Below are positions 1-8,099 of a stretch of 12,000 bases of DNA, in pieces (within the stretch, counting starts at the first letter, position 1; every line of letters starts with the position of its first letter). The translations under genes were made by a program, and so were the position numbers. The notes under the pieces are model-generated. The model saw only the letters and a list, made by a program, of their open reading frames with translations. It did not search any database and was not told where the DNA came from. Where the stretch lies: NCBI GenBank assembly GCA_023432075.1, contig JAEYVD010000509.1:1-12000 (forward strand). The letters are read 5' to 3'. This DNA is from Pseudomonadota bacterium. Its GTDB lineage: Bacteria > Pseudomonadota > Gammaproteobacteria > Burkholderiales > Burkholderiaceae_B.

Positions 1-2270
1 AGGCGGTGCGCGACACCATCAACAACCTCAAGCCGTATTTCCCGCCGGGCATGGACGTCGTCTATCCGTACGACACGACGCCGTTCGTCAGCCTGTCGAT
101 CCATGAAGTGTTCAAGACGCTGGTCGAGGCCATCATCCTGGTGTTCCTGGTGATGTATCTCTTCCTGCAGAACTTCCGCGCGACCATCATTCCCACGCTG
201 GCCGTGCCGGTGGTGCTGCTGGGCACGTTCGGCGTGCTGGCCGCGTTCGGCTATTCCATCAACACATTGACCATGTTCGGCATGGTCCTGGCCATTGGTC
301 TGCTGGTCGACGACGCCATCGTGGTGGTGGAAAACGTCGAGCGGGTGATGGCCGAAGAGGGCCTCACGCCCAAGCAGGCCACGCGCAAGTCCATGAGCCA
401 GATCACCGGCGCGCTGATCGGCATCGCGATGGTGCTGGCCGCCGTGTTCATCCCGATGGCGTTCTTCGGTGGCTCCACCGGCGTGATCTACCGCCAGTTC
501 TCGATCACGATCGTGTCTTCGATGGTGCTGTCCGTGATCGTGGCCATCGTGTTCACGCCGGCCTTGTGCGCGACGCTGCTCAAGCCCATTCCCAAGGGCC
601 ATCATGGCGCCAAGAAGGGCTTTTTCGGCTGGTTCAACCGCACGTTCGAACGCAGCAGCAACGGCTACGCCAATACCGTCGCGCGCGGCCTGAACCGCAC
701 CAAGCGCCTGATGGTCGTGTATCTGGCGCTGGTCATCGCGATGGGCTGGCTGTTCACCCGCATCCCGACCGCGTTCCTGCCGGCCGAGGACCAGGGCATC
801 CTGTTCGCCCAGATCCAGACGCCGGCCGGCGCCACCGCCGAAGCCACCAAGGCCGTCATCGACGACGCCACCAAGTACCTCCTGACCGAAGAAAAGGACG
901 CCGTCACCTCGGTGTTCGCGGTCAACGGCTTTAACTTCGGCGGCCGCGGCCAGAATGCGTCCATCCTGTTCATCAAGCTTCGCGACTGGGAGGAACGCGG
1001 CGACGCCCGCCTGAAGGCCGCCGCCGTGGCGGACCGCGCCAACGCGCATTTCGCCAAGACGGAACGCCGCGGGAAATTGTTCGTCGTGCCGCCGCCGTCC
1101 GTGATGGAACTGGGCAACGTCACCGGCTTTGACTTCCAGCTCATGGACCGCGCCGGCGTGGGCCACGAGAAACTGCTTGCCGCGCGCAACCAGCTGCTGG
1201 GCGAGGCCGCCCAGAGCCCGGTGCTGGTGGGCGTGCGTCCCAACGGCATCGAAGACGCGCCCCAGTACCAACTGGACATCGACCGCGAAAAGGCCCGCGC
1301 CCTGGGCGTGGCCGTGTCGGACATCAACAGCACGCTGGCCACCGCGTGGGGGTCGTCGTACGTCAACGACTTCATCGACCGCGGTCGCGTGAAGAAGGTG
1401 TTTGCGCAGGGCGAGGCATCCTCGCGCATGCTGCCGGAAGACCTGAACAAATGGTACGTGCGCAACAAGGATGGCGACATGGTGCCGTTCTCGGCATTCT
1501 CCAGCGCCACCTGGAGCTTCGGCCCGCAAAAGTTGAACCGCTACAACGGCGTGCCGTCGTACAACATCCAGGGCCAGGCGGCGCCGGGCTACAGCTCGGG
1601 CGCGGCCATGGAAGAAATGGAGCGCCTGGCGGCCAAGCTGCCGGTGGGCGTCGGCTTCGAATGGACCGGCCTGTCGTTCGAAGAACGCCTGTCCGGCGCC
1701 CAGGCGCCCGCGCTGTACGCAATCTCGCTCATCGTGGTGTTCCTGTGCCTGGCGGCGCTCTATGAAAGCTGGACCATTCCGTCCGCGGTCATGCTGGTGG
1801 TGCCGCTGGGGATCATCGGCGCGCTGCTGGCCACGCTGATGCGCGGCCTGTCCAACGACGTGTATTTCCAGGTGGGTCTGCTGACGACCATCGGGCTGGC
1901 GGCCAAAAACGCCATCCTGATCGTGGAGTTTGCCAAGGAGCATTACGAATCGGGCGCCAGCCTGACGGAATCGGCCATCCACGCCGCCCGCCAGCGTCTG
2001 CGTCCCATCCTGATGACGTCCCTGGCGTTCATCCTGGGCGTGACGCCGCTGGCGATTTCCAGCGGCGCGGGTTCGGGCAGCCAGAACGCCATCGGCACGG
2101 GCGTGATCGGGGGCATGCTGACCGGCACCTTCCTGGCCATCTTCTTCGTCCCGGCCTTCTTCGTCATCATGCTGCGCGTGTTCAAGGTCAAGCGCATGAG
2201 CGAAAACGTCGACAAGCACGACACCAGCGCCAAGGGGCCGCAGGACGTGCCGGCGGAGGGCCAACCGTAA
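1..2270 (+). CDS. RND multidrug efflux permease, MexB/AxyB (HAE1) type, 3' part
   Basis: This is the inner-membrane proton/drug antiporter of a tripartite efflux pump. The 5' end is missing: the reading frame is open from the first bases, and the GTG at position 6 is an internal Val codon, not a start. About 755 residues remain of a family length near 1050. The Asp-Asp pair of TM4 ([17 protein letters not shown], residues 102-103 counted from position 6) corresponds to Asp407-Asp408 of AcrB, so about 305 N-terminal residues lie upstream. The TM10 lysine of the proton relay is present ([11 protein letters not shown], residue 634, matching Lys939/940), so the relay looks intact. The visible part runs from the end of the first porter half through TM2-6, the second periplasmic half and TM7-12, and ends in a polar cytoplasmic tail. 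The stop codon overlaps the channel gene start by one base. An adaptor gene (MexA-like) is expected just upstream. The symbol is left blank because mexB, acrB and axyB homologues cannot be separated by eye. Confidence 0.95.
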   Translation, partial: AVRDTINNLKPYFPPGMDVVYPYDTTPFVSLSIHEVFKTLVEAIILVFLVMYLFLQNFRATIIPTLAVPVVLLGTFGVLAAFGYSINTLTMFGMVLAIGLLVDDAIVVVENVERVMAEEGLTPKQATRKSMSQITGALIGIAMVLAAVFIPMAFFGGSTGVIYRQFSITIVSSMVLSVIVAIVFTPALCATLLKPIPKGHHGAKKGFFGWFNRTFERSSNGYANTVARGLNRTKRLMVVYLALVIAMGWLFTRIPTAFLPAEDQGILFAQIQTPAGATAEATKAVIDDATKYLLTEEKDAVTSVFAVNGFNFGGRGQNASILFIKLRDWEERGDARLKAAAVADRANAHFAKTERRGKLFVVPPPSVMELGNVTGFDFQLMDRAGVGHEKLLAARNQLLGEAAQSPVLVGVRPNGIEDAPQYQLDIDREKARALGVAVSDINSTLATAWGSSYVNDFIDRGRVKKVFAQGEASSRMLPEDLNKWYVRNKDGDMVPFSAFSSATWSFGPQKLNRYNGVPSYNIQGQAAPGYSSGAAMEEMERLAAKLPVGVGFEWTGLSFEERLSGAQAPALYAISLIVVFLCLAALYESWTIPSAVMLVVPLGIIGALLATLMRGLSNDVYFQVGLLTTIGLAAKNAILIVEFAKEHYESGASLTESAIHAARQRLRPILMTSLAFILGVTPLAISSGAGSGSQNAIGTGVIGGMLTGTFLAIFFVPAFFVIMLRVFKVKRMSENVDKHDTSAKGPQDVPAEGQP
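2255..2260 (+). promoter_or_regulatory. Ribosome binding site of the outer-membrane channel gene
   Basis: GGAGGG lies inside the 3' end of the permease gene, 9 bases before the ATG at 2270. It supports that start over the in-frame ATG at 2282, which would be 21 bases away. The stop TAA (2268-2270) and start ATG (2270-2272) share one base, so channel translation is probably coupled to permease translation. Confidence 0.75.
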
Positions 2271-3748
2271 TGACATTCCCGATGAGAACCTTGCTGTCTG
2301 TATCCCTGGCGGCGGCCCTGGCGGGCTGCTCGCTGGCGCCCACCTACGAGCGCCCCGATGCGCCCATCGACGCGGCTTACCCCACGGGTCCGGCCTACAA
2401 CGCCGCCCAGACGGCCGCACCGGCCGGCATGGCCGTGGCCGACATCGGCTGGCGCGACTTCTTCGGTGATCCGCTGTTGCAACAGCTCATCGAACAGTCG
2501 CTCACCAACAACCGCGACCTGCGGGTGGCCGCGCTGAACGTCGAGGCAGCGCGCGCGCAATACCGCATCCAGCGCGCCGACCTGGCGCCCAGCATCGGCG
2601 TGGCGGGCCAGAGCTCGGCCCAGCGCACGCCGGCCGACCTGTCGCCCAGCGGCCGGGCCACCACCAGCCACAGCTACCAGGTCGGCGCCGCCATGTCCGC
2701 CTGGGAACTGGACCTGTTTGGCCGCATCCGCAGCCTGAGCGACAAGGCGCTGGAATCGTATCTGGCGCTGGACGAAACGCGCACGGCCACGCAGCTCACG
2801 CTGATCGCCGAGGTGGCGAACGCGTACCTGACGCTGCGCGCGGACCAGGAGCTGCTCAGCCTGACGCGCGACACGCTCAAGAGCCAGGAAGATTCCTTCA
2901 ACCTGACCAAGCAGAGCTACGACCAGGGCCTGTCCACCGCGCTGGACCTGAGCCAGGCCGAAGTGTCGCTGCGCACGGCCCAGCGCAACCTGTCGCAATA
3001 CACGCGCCAGGCCGCGCAGGACCGCAATGCGCTGGTGCTGCTGGTGGGCCAGCCGCTGTCGCCCGAGATGGCGGCGGCGCTGGACAACGCGGTCAAGCTG
3101 GACGACAGCATGCTGCCGACCACGCTGCCGGCCGGCCTGCCGTCCGATCTGCTGGCCCGCCGGCCGGACATCCGCGCGGCCGAGCATCAATTGAAGGGCG
3201 CCAACGCCAATATCGGTGCGGCGCGCGCCGCGTTCTTCCCGACCATCAGCCTGACGGGTTCGGCCGGCACCGCCAGCGCCAGCCTGGGCGGCCTGTTCGA
3301 CGGTGGTTCGGGGGCGTGGAGCTTCGTGCCCCAGATCACCGTGCCGATCTTCGCGGGCGGCTCGCTGCTGGCGGGATTGGATCTGGCGAAGGTGCAGAAG
3401 AACATCCAGGTGGCGCAGTACGAGAAATCCATCCAGACGGGATTCCGCGAGGTGGCGGACGCGCTGGCCGGCCGCGGCACGCTGGACGAGCAGATCCAGG
3501 CGCAGCGTTTGCTGGTGGACGCCAACCAGCGCGCGTATGACGCGTCCGAGCAACGTTTCCGGCAGGGAATCGACGATTACCTGAGCGTGCTGGATTCGCA
3601 GCGCTCGCTGTACACCTCGCAACAGGCGCTGGTCGACACTCGCCTGGCGCGGCTGGCCAATCTGGTTACGCTGTACAAGGTGCTGGGCGGCGGCTGGACG
3701 GAGCGCACGGTGGCCGCGCCTGCCGCGCCGGCAGCGCCCGCGGGCTGA
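2270..3748 (+). CDS. Outer-membrane efflux channel lipoprotein, OprM/NodT (TolC-like) family
   Basis: This is the outer-membrane exit duct of the RND pump; as a trimer it forms a beta-barrel plus periplasmic alpha-helical tunnel. The protein is 492 aa, normal for OprM-type channels. The N-terminus is a lipoprotein signal peptide (MRTLLSVSLAAALAGC from residue 5) with a LAGC lipobox, so Cys20 should be acylated and anchored in the outer membrane. Two outer-membrane efflux repeats are visible. The first half contains the helix-rich YDQGLSTALDLSQAEVSL segment. The second has the typical FRQGIDDYLSVLDSQRSLY segment followed by LVTLYKVLGGGW. A short Ala/Pro-rich tail ends the protein. The ATG at 2270 is chosen because of the Shine-Dalgarno sequence and the TAATG overlap with the permease. 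It is the last gene of the efflux operon and is followed by a strong terminator. Homologues are named OprM in Pseudomonas and AxyM in Achromobacter; which name applies here is not certain. Confidence 0.95.
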   Translation: MTFPMRTLLSVSLAAALAGCSLAPTYERPDAPIDAAYPTGPAYNAAQTAAPAGMAVADIGWRDFFGDPLLQQLIEQSLTNNRDLRVAALNVEAARAQYRIQRADLAPSIGVAGQSSAQRTPADLSPSGRATTSHSYQVGAAMSAWELDLFGRIRSLSDKALESYLALDETRTATQLTLIAEVANAYLTLRADQELLSLTRDTLKSQEDSFNLTKQSYDQGLSTALDLSQAEVSLRTAQRNLSQYTRQAAQDRNALVLLVGQPLSPEMAAALDNAVKLDDSMLPTTLPAGLPSDLLARRPDIRAAEHQLKGANANIGAARAAFFPTISLTGSAGTASASLGGLFDGGSGAWSFVPQITVPIFAGGSLLAGLDLAKVQKNIQVAQYEKSIQTGFREVADALAGRGTLDEQIQAQRLLVDANQRAYDASEQRFRQGIDDYLSVLDSQRSLYTSQQALVDTRLARLANLVTLYKVLGGGWTERTVAAPAAPAAPAG

Positions 3749-3779
3749 TTGCCTGGCGCGCGTTTCCGCTTTGCCATGC

Positions 3780-3815
3780 AAAACGGGCCGATCTTGCGAT
3801 CGGCCCGTTTTTTTT
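3780..3815 (+). terminator. Intrinsic terminator ending the efflux operon, possibly bidirectional
   Basis: A perfect 13-bp stem (AAACGGGCCGATC, 3781-3793, with its complement at 3798-3810) closes a TTGC loop and runs into eight T residues (3808-3815). The A at 3780 can add a fourteenth pair. It lies 31 bases after the channel stop codon. On the minus strand the same hairpin is followed by four Ts, so it may also stop transcripts of the converging small membrane protein gene, though more weakly. Confidence 0.93.
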
Positions 3816-3835
3816 GCCTGTCGAACGCGCGGACG

Positions 3836-4087
3836 TCAGGTGCGCTTTCTGGCGATCAGGCCCACCACGAACAGCACGATGATCGCGCCGACGACGGATC
3901 CGATCCATCCAGCGGGTTCGCCGGGGGCGTACCAGCCCAGCGATTGGCCCAGGAAGCCGGCCACGACGGCGCCGATGATGCCCAGAATGGTGGTCATGAT
4001 GATCCCCATGTTCTGGTCCCCGGGCATGATGGCGCGGGCGATCAGGCCCACGATAAACCCGACGATGATCATGATGATGATGCTCAT
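3836..4087 (-). CDS. GlsB/YeaQ/YmgE family small membrane protein (transglycosylase-associated type)
   Basis: This 83-aa, very hydrophobic protein has three likely transmembrane helices (about residues 1-19, 28-50 and 59-79) and a basic C-terminus (ARKRT). The family pattern is clear: GLIARAIMPGDQNMG, then a Gly/Ile/Ala-rich helix (GIIGAVVAGFLG). Family members are inner-membrane proteins often linked to general or acid stress. The 'transglycosylase-associated' name is historical and no enzyme activity is implied. A longer reading begins at 4174, but the start at 4087 is preferred: it has a strong AAGGAG seven bases upstream, the extra 29 residues are polar and unlike the family, and 83 aa is the usual size. 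It converges on the efflux operon and shares the terminator at 3780-3815. The SCO gene lies 114 bases upstream on the same strand. Confidence 0.92.
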   Translation of the reverse strand: MSIIIMIIVGFIVGLIARAIMPGDQNMGIIMTTILGIIGAVVAGFLGQSLGWYAPGEPAGWIGSVVGAIIVLFVVGLIARKRT

Positions 4088-4094
4088 GCGCGTA

Positions 4095-4100
4095 CTCCTT
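4095..4100 (-). promoter_or_regulatory. Ribosome binding site of the GlsB-family gene
   Basis: On the minus strand this reads AAGGAG, seven bases before the ATG at 4087. It decides the start of the 83-aa product over the longer in-frame ATG at 4174. Confidence 0.85.
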
Positions 4101-4160
4101 ACTAGGGGAAAAGGGGCAATGTGGATTGATGATACCCACGGATTCCCGCACCCCGCGCGC

Positions 4161-4180
4161 CACCGTTGTAACAACTGGTG
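4161..4180. other. Imperfect dyad between the SCO and GlsB-family genes
   Basis: The core GTTGTAACAAC (4165-4175) is an 11-base palindrome around one A. It is flanked by CACC (4161-4164) and GGTG (4177-4180), offset by one base. It lies in the 114-bp gap between two same-strand genes. There is no T-run after it on the minus strand, so it is not a convincing intrinsic terminator; an operator for the GlsB-family gene or a chance dyad are both possible. No good sigma70 promoter for the small gene could be picked out here. Confidence 0.35.
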
Positions 4181-4201
4181 TGCGGACCCCCGTCCGTCGC
4201 G

Positions 4202-4816
4202 TCAGGAGGTCAGGTCGATGAGTTGACGCACGTCCTTGGTCAGCGCCTCGATGCTGTCGGTGTCGGACGCCAGCAGGCGCGCCTTCCCGTCCTTGTCGAA
4301 AATGTACACGCCGCGGCTGTGCGTCACTTCGTACATGTCGGCGTCGTCGCCCGGACGGGGCTTTTCGATCTGGTAGGCCACGCGGTAGCGGCGCGCGAGG
4401 TCCGCGATCTGCCTTTCGTTGCCCGTTACGCCGATGGCGTTGTTGTTGAAGGCGTTGACGTAGGCCTGCAGGATGTCCGGCGTGTCGCGGTGCGGGTCCA
4501 CGCTGACAAAGAGAATCCGCACGTCCTTGGCCTTGTCGCCCAGGTTCTGCAACACCGCGGTCAACTGCGCCATGGTGGTCGGGCAGATGTCCGGGCAGCT
4601 GGCATACCCGAAAAAGAGCAGCACCGTCTTGCCCTTCAGGTCGTCGCTGCTGACCGTCTTGCCGCCCGCGCCAGGCAGCGAGAACTTCAGATCCGGCAGG
4701 TGCCCCTTGACGTTGTAAAGCGTCCAGTCCACGTTCCTGTCGCCGCAGGCGGCAAGAAACACACACAAAGCCATCAGCAGTCCGCCAAAGAAGCGGCCGG
4801 TAATCGAGTGTCGCAT
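4202..4816 (-). CDS. SCO1/SenC/PrrC family copper chaperone or thiol protein, lipoprotein
   Basis: The 204-aa protein has a thioredoxin fold and is exported. SCO proteins bind copper through CxxxC plus a distal His and help load the CuA site of cytochrome c oxidase, or act as thiol-disulfide proteins. The motif is SCPDIC (Cys74, Cys78), with His166 in VTHSRGVYIFD and the usual SVDPHRDTPD segment at 105-114. All three metal ligands are therefore present. The N-terminus is a hydrophobic signal ending in FLAAC (Cys24), a plausible lipobox, which implies membrane anchoring facing the periplasm. Longer readings begin at 4870 and 4891. The start at 4816 is chosen because it puts the signal peptide at the true N-terminus, and because a TAGAAT -10-like box (4856-4851) would place the transcript start downstream of the longer starts. 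The Shine-Dalgarno is weak. No oxidase genes are in the window, so the target oxidase is unknown. Confidence 0.93.
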   Translation of the reverse strand: MRHSITGRFFGGLLMALCVFLAACGDRNVDWTLYNVKGHLPDLKFSLPGAGGKTVSSDDLKGKTVLLFFGYASCPDICPTTMAQLTAVLQNLGDKAKDVRILFVSVDPHRDTPDILQAYVNAFNNNAIGVTGNERQIADLARRYRVAYQIEKPRPGDDADMYEVTHSRGVYIFDKDGKARLLASDTDSIEALTKDVRQLIDLTS

Positions 4817-4850
4817 GGGTCCAGTAGCCGGAAGGGGGTAAACCTTTCGG

Positions 4851-4856
4851 ATTCTA
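4851..4856 (-). promoter_or_regulatory. Possible -10 box for the SCO gene
   Basis: On the minus strand this reads TAGAAT, five of six matches to TATAAT, about 35 bases before the chosen ATG. No acceptable -35 hexamer is seen at 16-18 bases upstream. The assignment is tentative and rests on the -10 match and position. Confidence 0.35.
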
Positions 4857-4918
4857 CCTGCTGGATCCATGGAGAGTTTGCGCGGCCGCAATGCCTTGTG
4901 CCGGCGCAGGCTGAAATC

Positions 4919-4951
4919 AAAAAAAATGGCCCGCTTGAACGCGGGCCATTT
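4919..4951 (-). terminator. Intrinsic terminator of prlC
   Basis: Read on the minus strand, a perfect 11-bp stem (4951-4941 with 4934-4924; arm AAATGGCCCGC) closes a six-base loop and runs into eight Ts (complement of the A-run at 4919-4926). It starts 24 bases after the prlC stop codon. The stem pairs A-rich and T-rich ends, but only the minus direction has a long U tract. Confidence 0.92.
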
Positions 4952-4974
4952 CCGGGGAGTGAACAGCCGCTCGA

Positions 4975-7041
4975 TCAGCCAGCCGTCATACCGCTATGGC
5001 GCAGCAGCGCGTCGATACGCGGCGCGCGCCCGCGGAATGCGGCAAACGAATCGGCCGCCGGACGCGAGCCGCCCACGGCCAGCACTTCGCGGCGAAAGCG
5101 CGCGCCGGTTTCCGGATCCAGCGTGCCCAGCGCATTGCCCGCCTGTTTGGCAGCCGCTTCCTCGAAGGCCTCGTACGCGTCGGCCGACAACACTTCGGCC
5201 CACTTGTAGCTGTAATAGCCCGCGCCGTACCCGCCCGCGAACAGGTGCGAGAAGGCATGCGGCAGGCGATGCCATTGCGGCGGGAACAGCACCGCCACTT
5301 CCTGGCGCACTTCCTGCAGCAACGCCAGCACCTCGGAAATCGACGCGCCCTTGCTGCGGTCGTGCATCAGCATGTCGAAGAGCGCAAATTCGATCTGGCG
5401 CACCGTCTGCATGCCGCTCTGGTAGTTGCGGGCGGCGACCAGGCGGTCGTAGAGCGCGCGGGGCAGGGGCTCGCCGGTGTCCACGTGCGCCGAAAGCTTC
5501 TGCACCACGGCCCATTCCCAGCAGAAGTTCTCCATGAACTGCGAGGGCAGTTCGATGGCGTCCCATTCGACGCTGGCGAAGGCCGCGGCGCCGGGTTCGT
5601 CGACTTCGGACAGCAGCGCATGCAGCGCGTGGCCGGTTTCATGGAAGAGGGTGATGACGTCGTCGTGTGTCAGCACCGCGGGGCGGTCGCCGTTGGGGCG
5701 CGAGAAATTGCACGTCAGGTAGGCAATGGGCGTCTGCACCGTGCCGGCCACGACGCGGCGCGTGCGCTCGCTGTCGACCCAGGCGCCATTCTGCTTGCCG
5801 GCGCGGGCGTACAGGTCCAGATACAGATGGCCGATCAGCGCGCCTTCGGGGCTTTCGACGCGCACGCCGCGCACGTCGCCGTGCCACGACGACACGGGCG
5901 TTTCGGTCAGGCGCACGCCGAACAGGGTCTGGATCACGTCGAACAGGCCAGCCAGCACGCGCGGCTCGGTGAAGTACTGTTTGACCTCGTCTTCGGAGTA
6001 CGCATAACGCGATTCGCGCAGGCGTTCCGAGGCGTAAGCCACGTCCCACGGCTGCAGGCTGTCCAGGCCCAGTTCGCCGGTGGCGTAAGCCGTGAGTTCG
6101 GCCAGGTCACGCTGCGCGAAAGGCTTGGCGCGCGCGGCCAGGTCGCGCAGGAACGCGGTCACTTCCTTGGCGTCGCGGGCCATGCGCGTCTGCAAGCGCA
6201 GCGCGGCAAACGTGCCCAGGCCCAGCAGGCCCGATTCTTCGGCGCGCAGCGCCAGCAGCTCTTCGATCAGCGGCGAGTTGTCGAACTTGGCGTCCCCCTG
6301 CTCGGACGCCACCGTGCCGTAGCCACGGTACAGCGCCTCGCGCAGCGAGCGATCCTTTGCGTACTGCATGACGGGCAGGTAGCAGGGCATCTTCAGCGTG
6401 AGCTTCCAGCCGGCATTGCCGTCCTCCTGGGCCGCGGCGCGCGCGGCGGCGATCACGTCGGCCGGAATGCCGGCCAGGCGGCTTTCGTCTTCCACGATCA
6501 GCGACCACGCGTCGATGGAATCGAGCACGTTTTCCGAGAACTTCTGCGAGGCCTGCGCCTCGCGATCGGAAATCTCGGCATAGCGTTCACGGTCCGCGCC
6601 TTGCAGTTCGACCCCGCTCAGGCGGAAATCGCGCAGGGCCATTTCCACGATGCGGCGGCGCACCGGCGTCCAGGACGCGAAGTCGGGCGCGGCAGCCAGC
6701 CGCTGATATTGCTTGTACAGACCTTCGTGCAGGCCGACCCAGGTCGAAAACTCGGTCACCAGCGGCAGCGCGGCGTTGTAGGCCTCGCGCAGTTCCGGCG
6801 TGTTGACGACAGCATTTAGGTGGCCGGCCACCGACCAGGCGCGCCACAGGCGCTCGGACGCGGTGTCCAAAGGTTCGACCACGGCCTCCCAGGTGGGCGC
6901 GAGCGCGGGGTCGGCGGCCTGGTCGACGGCCTTGCGGGCGATGCCCAGCAGTTCCTCGACGGCAGGCACGATATGCCCGGGTTTGACGGCCGCGTAGTCG
7001 ACCAGTTCGGACACGGGAGCGAGCAGGGGATTCTGGGTCAT
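4975..7041 (-). CDS. prlC: Oligopeptidase A, M3 family zinc metallopeptidase
   Basis: This cytoplasmic endopeptidase degrades short peptides, including cleaved signal peptides and products of ATP-dependent proteases. The 688-aa length matches E. coli PrlC (about 680). The zinc motif HETGH lies at residues 467-471 (His467, catalytic Glu468, His471). The third ligand is expected at Glu497 in AIELPSQFMENF, at the same spacing as in thimet oligopeptidase. The substrate-clamping loop FAGGYGAGYYSYKW (601-614), with Tyr609 and Tyr612, is also intact. The N-terminal half is helical, as usual for M3 enzymes, and there is no signal peptide. The start at 7041 gives the typical MTQNPLL N-terminus; its Shine-Dalgarno is weak. 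It has its own strong terminator and is separated from folD by a 206-bp repeat-bearing gap, so it is probably transcribed from its own promoter, which I could not locate with confidence. Confidence 0.96.
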   Translation of the reverse strand: MTQNPLLAPVSELVDYAAVKPGHIVPAVEELLGIARKAVDQAADPALAPTWEAVVEPLDTASERLWRAWSVAGHLNAVVNTPELREAYNAALPLVTEFSTWVGLHEGLYKQYQRLAAAPDFASWTPVRRRIVEMALRDFRLSGVELQGADRERYAEISDREAQASQKFSENVLDSIDAWSLIVEDESRLAGIPADVIAAARAAAQEDGNAGWKLTLKMPCYLPVMQYAKDRSLREALYRGYGTVASEQGDAKFDNSPLIEELLALRAEESGLLGLGTFAALRLQTRMARDAKEVTAFLRDLAARAKPFAQRDLAELTAYATGELGLDSLQPWDVAYASERLRESRYAYSEDEVKQYFTEPRVLAGLFDVIQTLFGVRLTETPVSSWHGDVRGVRVESPEGALIGHLYLDLYARAGKQNGAWVDSERTRRVVAGTVQTPIAYLTCNFSRPNGDRPAVLTHDDVITLFHETGHALHALLSEVDEPGAAAFASVEWDAIELPSQFMENFCWEWAVVQKLSAHVDTGEPLPRALYDRLVAARNYQSGMQTVRQIEFALFDMLMHDRSKGASISEVLALLQEVRQEVAVLFPPQWHRLPHAFSHLFAGGYGAGYYSYKWAEVLSADAYEAFEEAAAKQAGNALGTLDPETGARFRREVLAVGGSRPAADSFAAFRGRAPRIDALLRHSGMTAG

Positions 7042-7068
7042 GGTGTTACCGGCTTATTGAGTGGCGGT

Positions 7069-7087
7069 CGGCGCGCGCGGCGCGCCG
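7069..7087. other. Small GC-rich hairpin in the prlC leader
   Basis: CGGCGCG (7069-7075) pairs with CGCGCCG (7081-7087) across a five-base loop, 28 bases upstream of the prlC start. Runs of alternating GC are common at this base composition, so a function is not claimed; it could reduce translation initiation if transcribed. Confidence 0.3.
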
Positions 7088-7146
7088 GCGATAAGGATCA
7101 GGTGAGGGCGATCGTCCCGAACGCAAGGCCCGCCGGCGGACGGGGC

Positions 7147-7160
7147 GGGTGTCTGACCCC
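7147..7160. repeat. GGTGTCTGAC repeat, partial third copy
   Basis: GGGTGTCTGACCCC shares GGTGTCTGAC with the palindromic copies at 7172 and 7223, but its right half is CCC instead of ACC. It lies 11 bases before the next copy and looks like a degenerate member of the same repeat cluster. Confidence 0.6.
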
Positions 7161-7171
7161 AAGTCGCGGCA

Positions 7172-7235
7172 GGTGTCTGACACCCCTGAGACGCCCGTTC
7201 AGGCTGAAGCGCCTCTCACACGGGTGTCAGACACC
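7172..7235. repeat. Inverted pair of 13-bp GGTGTC-N-GACACC palindromes forming a stem-loop
   Basis: The copy at 7172-7184 reads GGTGTCTGACACC; the copy at 7223-7235 reads GGTGTCAGACACC and is its exact reverse complement. Each copy is also a palindrome around one central base. Inside the pair, TGAGA (7187-7191) and TCTCA (7214-7218) add a nested 5-bp stem, so the whole 64-bp segment can fold as one stem-loop on either strand. It starts 13 bases beyond the folD stop codon in the direction of folD transcription. No T-run follows it, so it is not a classical terminator; RNA end protection, weak termination or protein binding are possible. Similar elements may be dispersed in these genomes, which the window alone cannot show. 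Confidence 0.75.
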
Positions 7236-7247
7236 GAGATCGACCCT

Positions 7248-8099
7248 TCAGCCCGCAGCGCGTTCCGCCGCTTCGACAGTATTGACCAGCAGCATGGCGA
7301 TGGTCATGGGGCCGACGCCGCCGGGGACCGGCGTGATGGCGCCGGCCACTTCCTTGGCGGACGCGAAATCCACGTCGCCGCACAGCTTGCCGTCTGCGCC
7401 GCGGTTGATGCCCACGTCGATGACGACGGCGCCCGGCTTGATCATCGAGCCGTCGATCATGCCCGGCTTGCCGGTGGCCACGACCAGCACGTCGGCGCGG
7501 CGGGTCTGGGCCGGCAGGTCGCGCGTCTTGGAGTTGCAGATCGTGATGGTGGCGCCGGCCTGCAGCAGCAGCATGGCCATCGGCTTGCCCACGATGTTGC
7601 TGGCGCCCACGATGACGGCCTCAGCACCGCGCAGGTTCACGCCTTCGGATTCCAGCATCTTCATCACGCCATAGGGCGTGCAGGGACGGAACAGCGGCTG
7701 GCCGGTCATGAGCAGGCCCGCATTGCTGATATGGAAGCCGTCCACGTCCTTTTCGGCCGCGATGGCCTCGATGACCTTGTGGGCGTCCATGTGCTTGGGC
7801 AGCGGCAGCTGCACCAGGATGCCGTGGATGCTGGGATCTTGGTTCAGGACCTGGATGCGGGCCAGCAGTTCGGCCTCGGTCATCTCGGCCGGGTATTGCT
7901 CTTTCACGGAATGCAGTCCGGCCTTTTCGCAGGCCGCGACCTTGTTGCGCACATACACCTGCGACGCGGGATCCGCGCCGACAAGCACAACGGCCAGGCC
8001 GGGGCGGGTGCCCTTGGCGGCCAGGGCCGAGACACGCTCGGCGACTTCTTCGCGAATGCGCTGCGACAGCGCGGCGCCGTCAATAATCCTTGCGGTCAT
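7248..8099 (-). CDS. folD: Bifunctional methylenetetrahydrofolate dehydrogenase / methenyltetrahydrofolate cyclohydrolase
   Basis: FolD is a cytoplasmic dimer that interconverts 5,10-methylene-THF and 10-formyl-THF, producing NADPH and supplying formyl units for purine and initiator-tRNA synthesis. The 283-aa length is standard. Active-site residues are visible: Tyr49 and Lys53 in SQVYVRNK, Gln97 in [11 protein letters not shown] and Asp120 in KDVDGFH. The dinucleotide-binding segment is [12 protein letters not shown] (about 163-173), and the C-terminal [13 protein letters not shown] signature is complete. The start at 8099 overlaps the response regulator stop by four bases (ATGA), so folD is the third gene of the kinase-regulator unit and is probably translationally coupled to it. 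An additional folD promoter inside the regulator gene cannot be excluded. All catalytic residues are intact, so this looks like the functional housekeeping enzyme, not a decayed copy. Confidence 0.97.
   Translation of the reverse strand: MTARIIDGAALSQRIREEVAERVSALAAKGTRPGLAVVLVGADPASQVYVRNKVAACEKAGLHSVKEQYPAEMTEAELLARIQVLNQDPSIHGILVQLPLPKHMDAHKVIEAIAAEKDVDGFHISNAGLLMTGQPLFRPCTPYGVMKMLESEGVNLRGAEAVIVGASNIVGKPMAMLLLQAGATITICNSKTRDLPAQTRRADVLVVATGKPGMIDGSMIKPGAVVIDVGINRGADGKLCGDVDFASAKEVAGAITPVPGGVGPMTIAMLLVNTVEAAERAAG

Noticed and set aside
1943..3781. 612-codon open frame on the minus strand opposite the end of the permease and channel genes
   Set aside because: It is antisense to two well-supported genes, its product is Arg/Gln/Gly-rich low-complexity sequence of the kind expected from an opposite frame in GC-rich DNA, and no family motif is visible.
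4088..4174. 29-residue N-terminal extension of the GlsB-family protein
   Set aside because: The internal start at 4087 has a strong Shine-Dalgarno, gives the family's usual length and places the first membrane helix at the N-terminus.
3666..4766. 366-codon minus-strand frame spanning the SCO and GlsB-family genes
   Set aside because: Out-of-frame reading across two real genes and a terminator; low-complexity Arg/Gly/His sequence.
4996..6819. 607-codon open frame on the plus strand opposite prlC
   Set aside because: Shadow of prlC: rich in Arg, Ala, His and Gln with no recognisable domain, while prlC has intact catalytic motifs.
7172..7235. Intrinsic terminator for folD
   Set aside because: The stem-loop is well placed but has no T-run after either arm, so it was listed as a repeat stem-loop instead.
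7147..7235. CRISPR-like array
   Set aside because: Only three short palindromic copies with unequal spacers of about 11 and 38 bases, one degenerate and one inverted; no cas genes.
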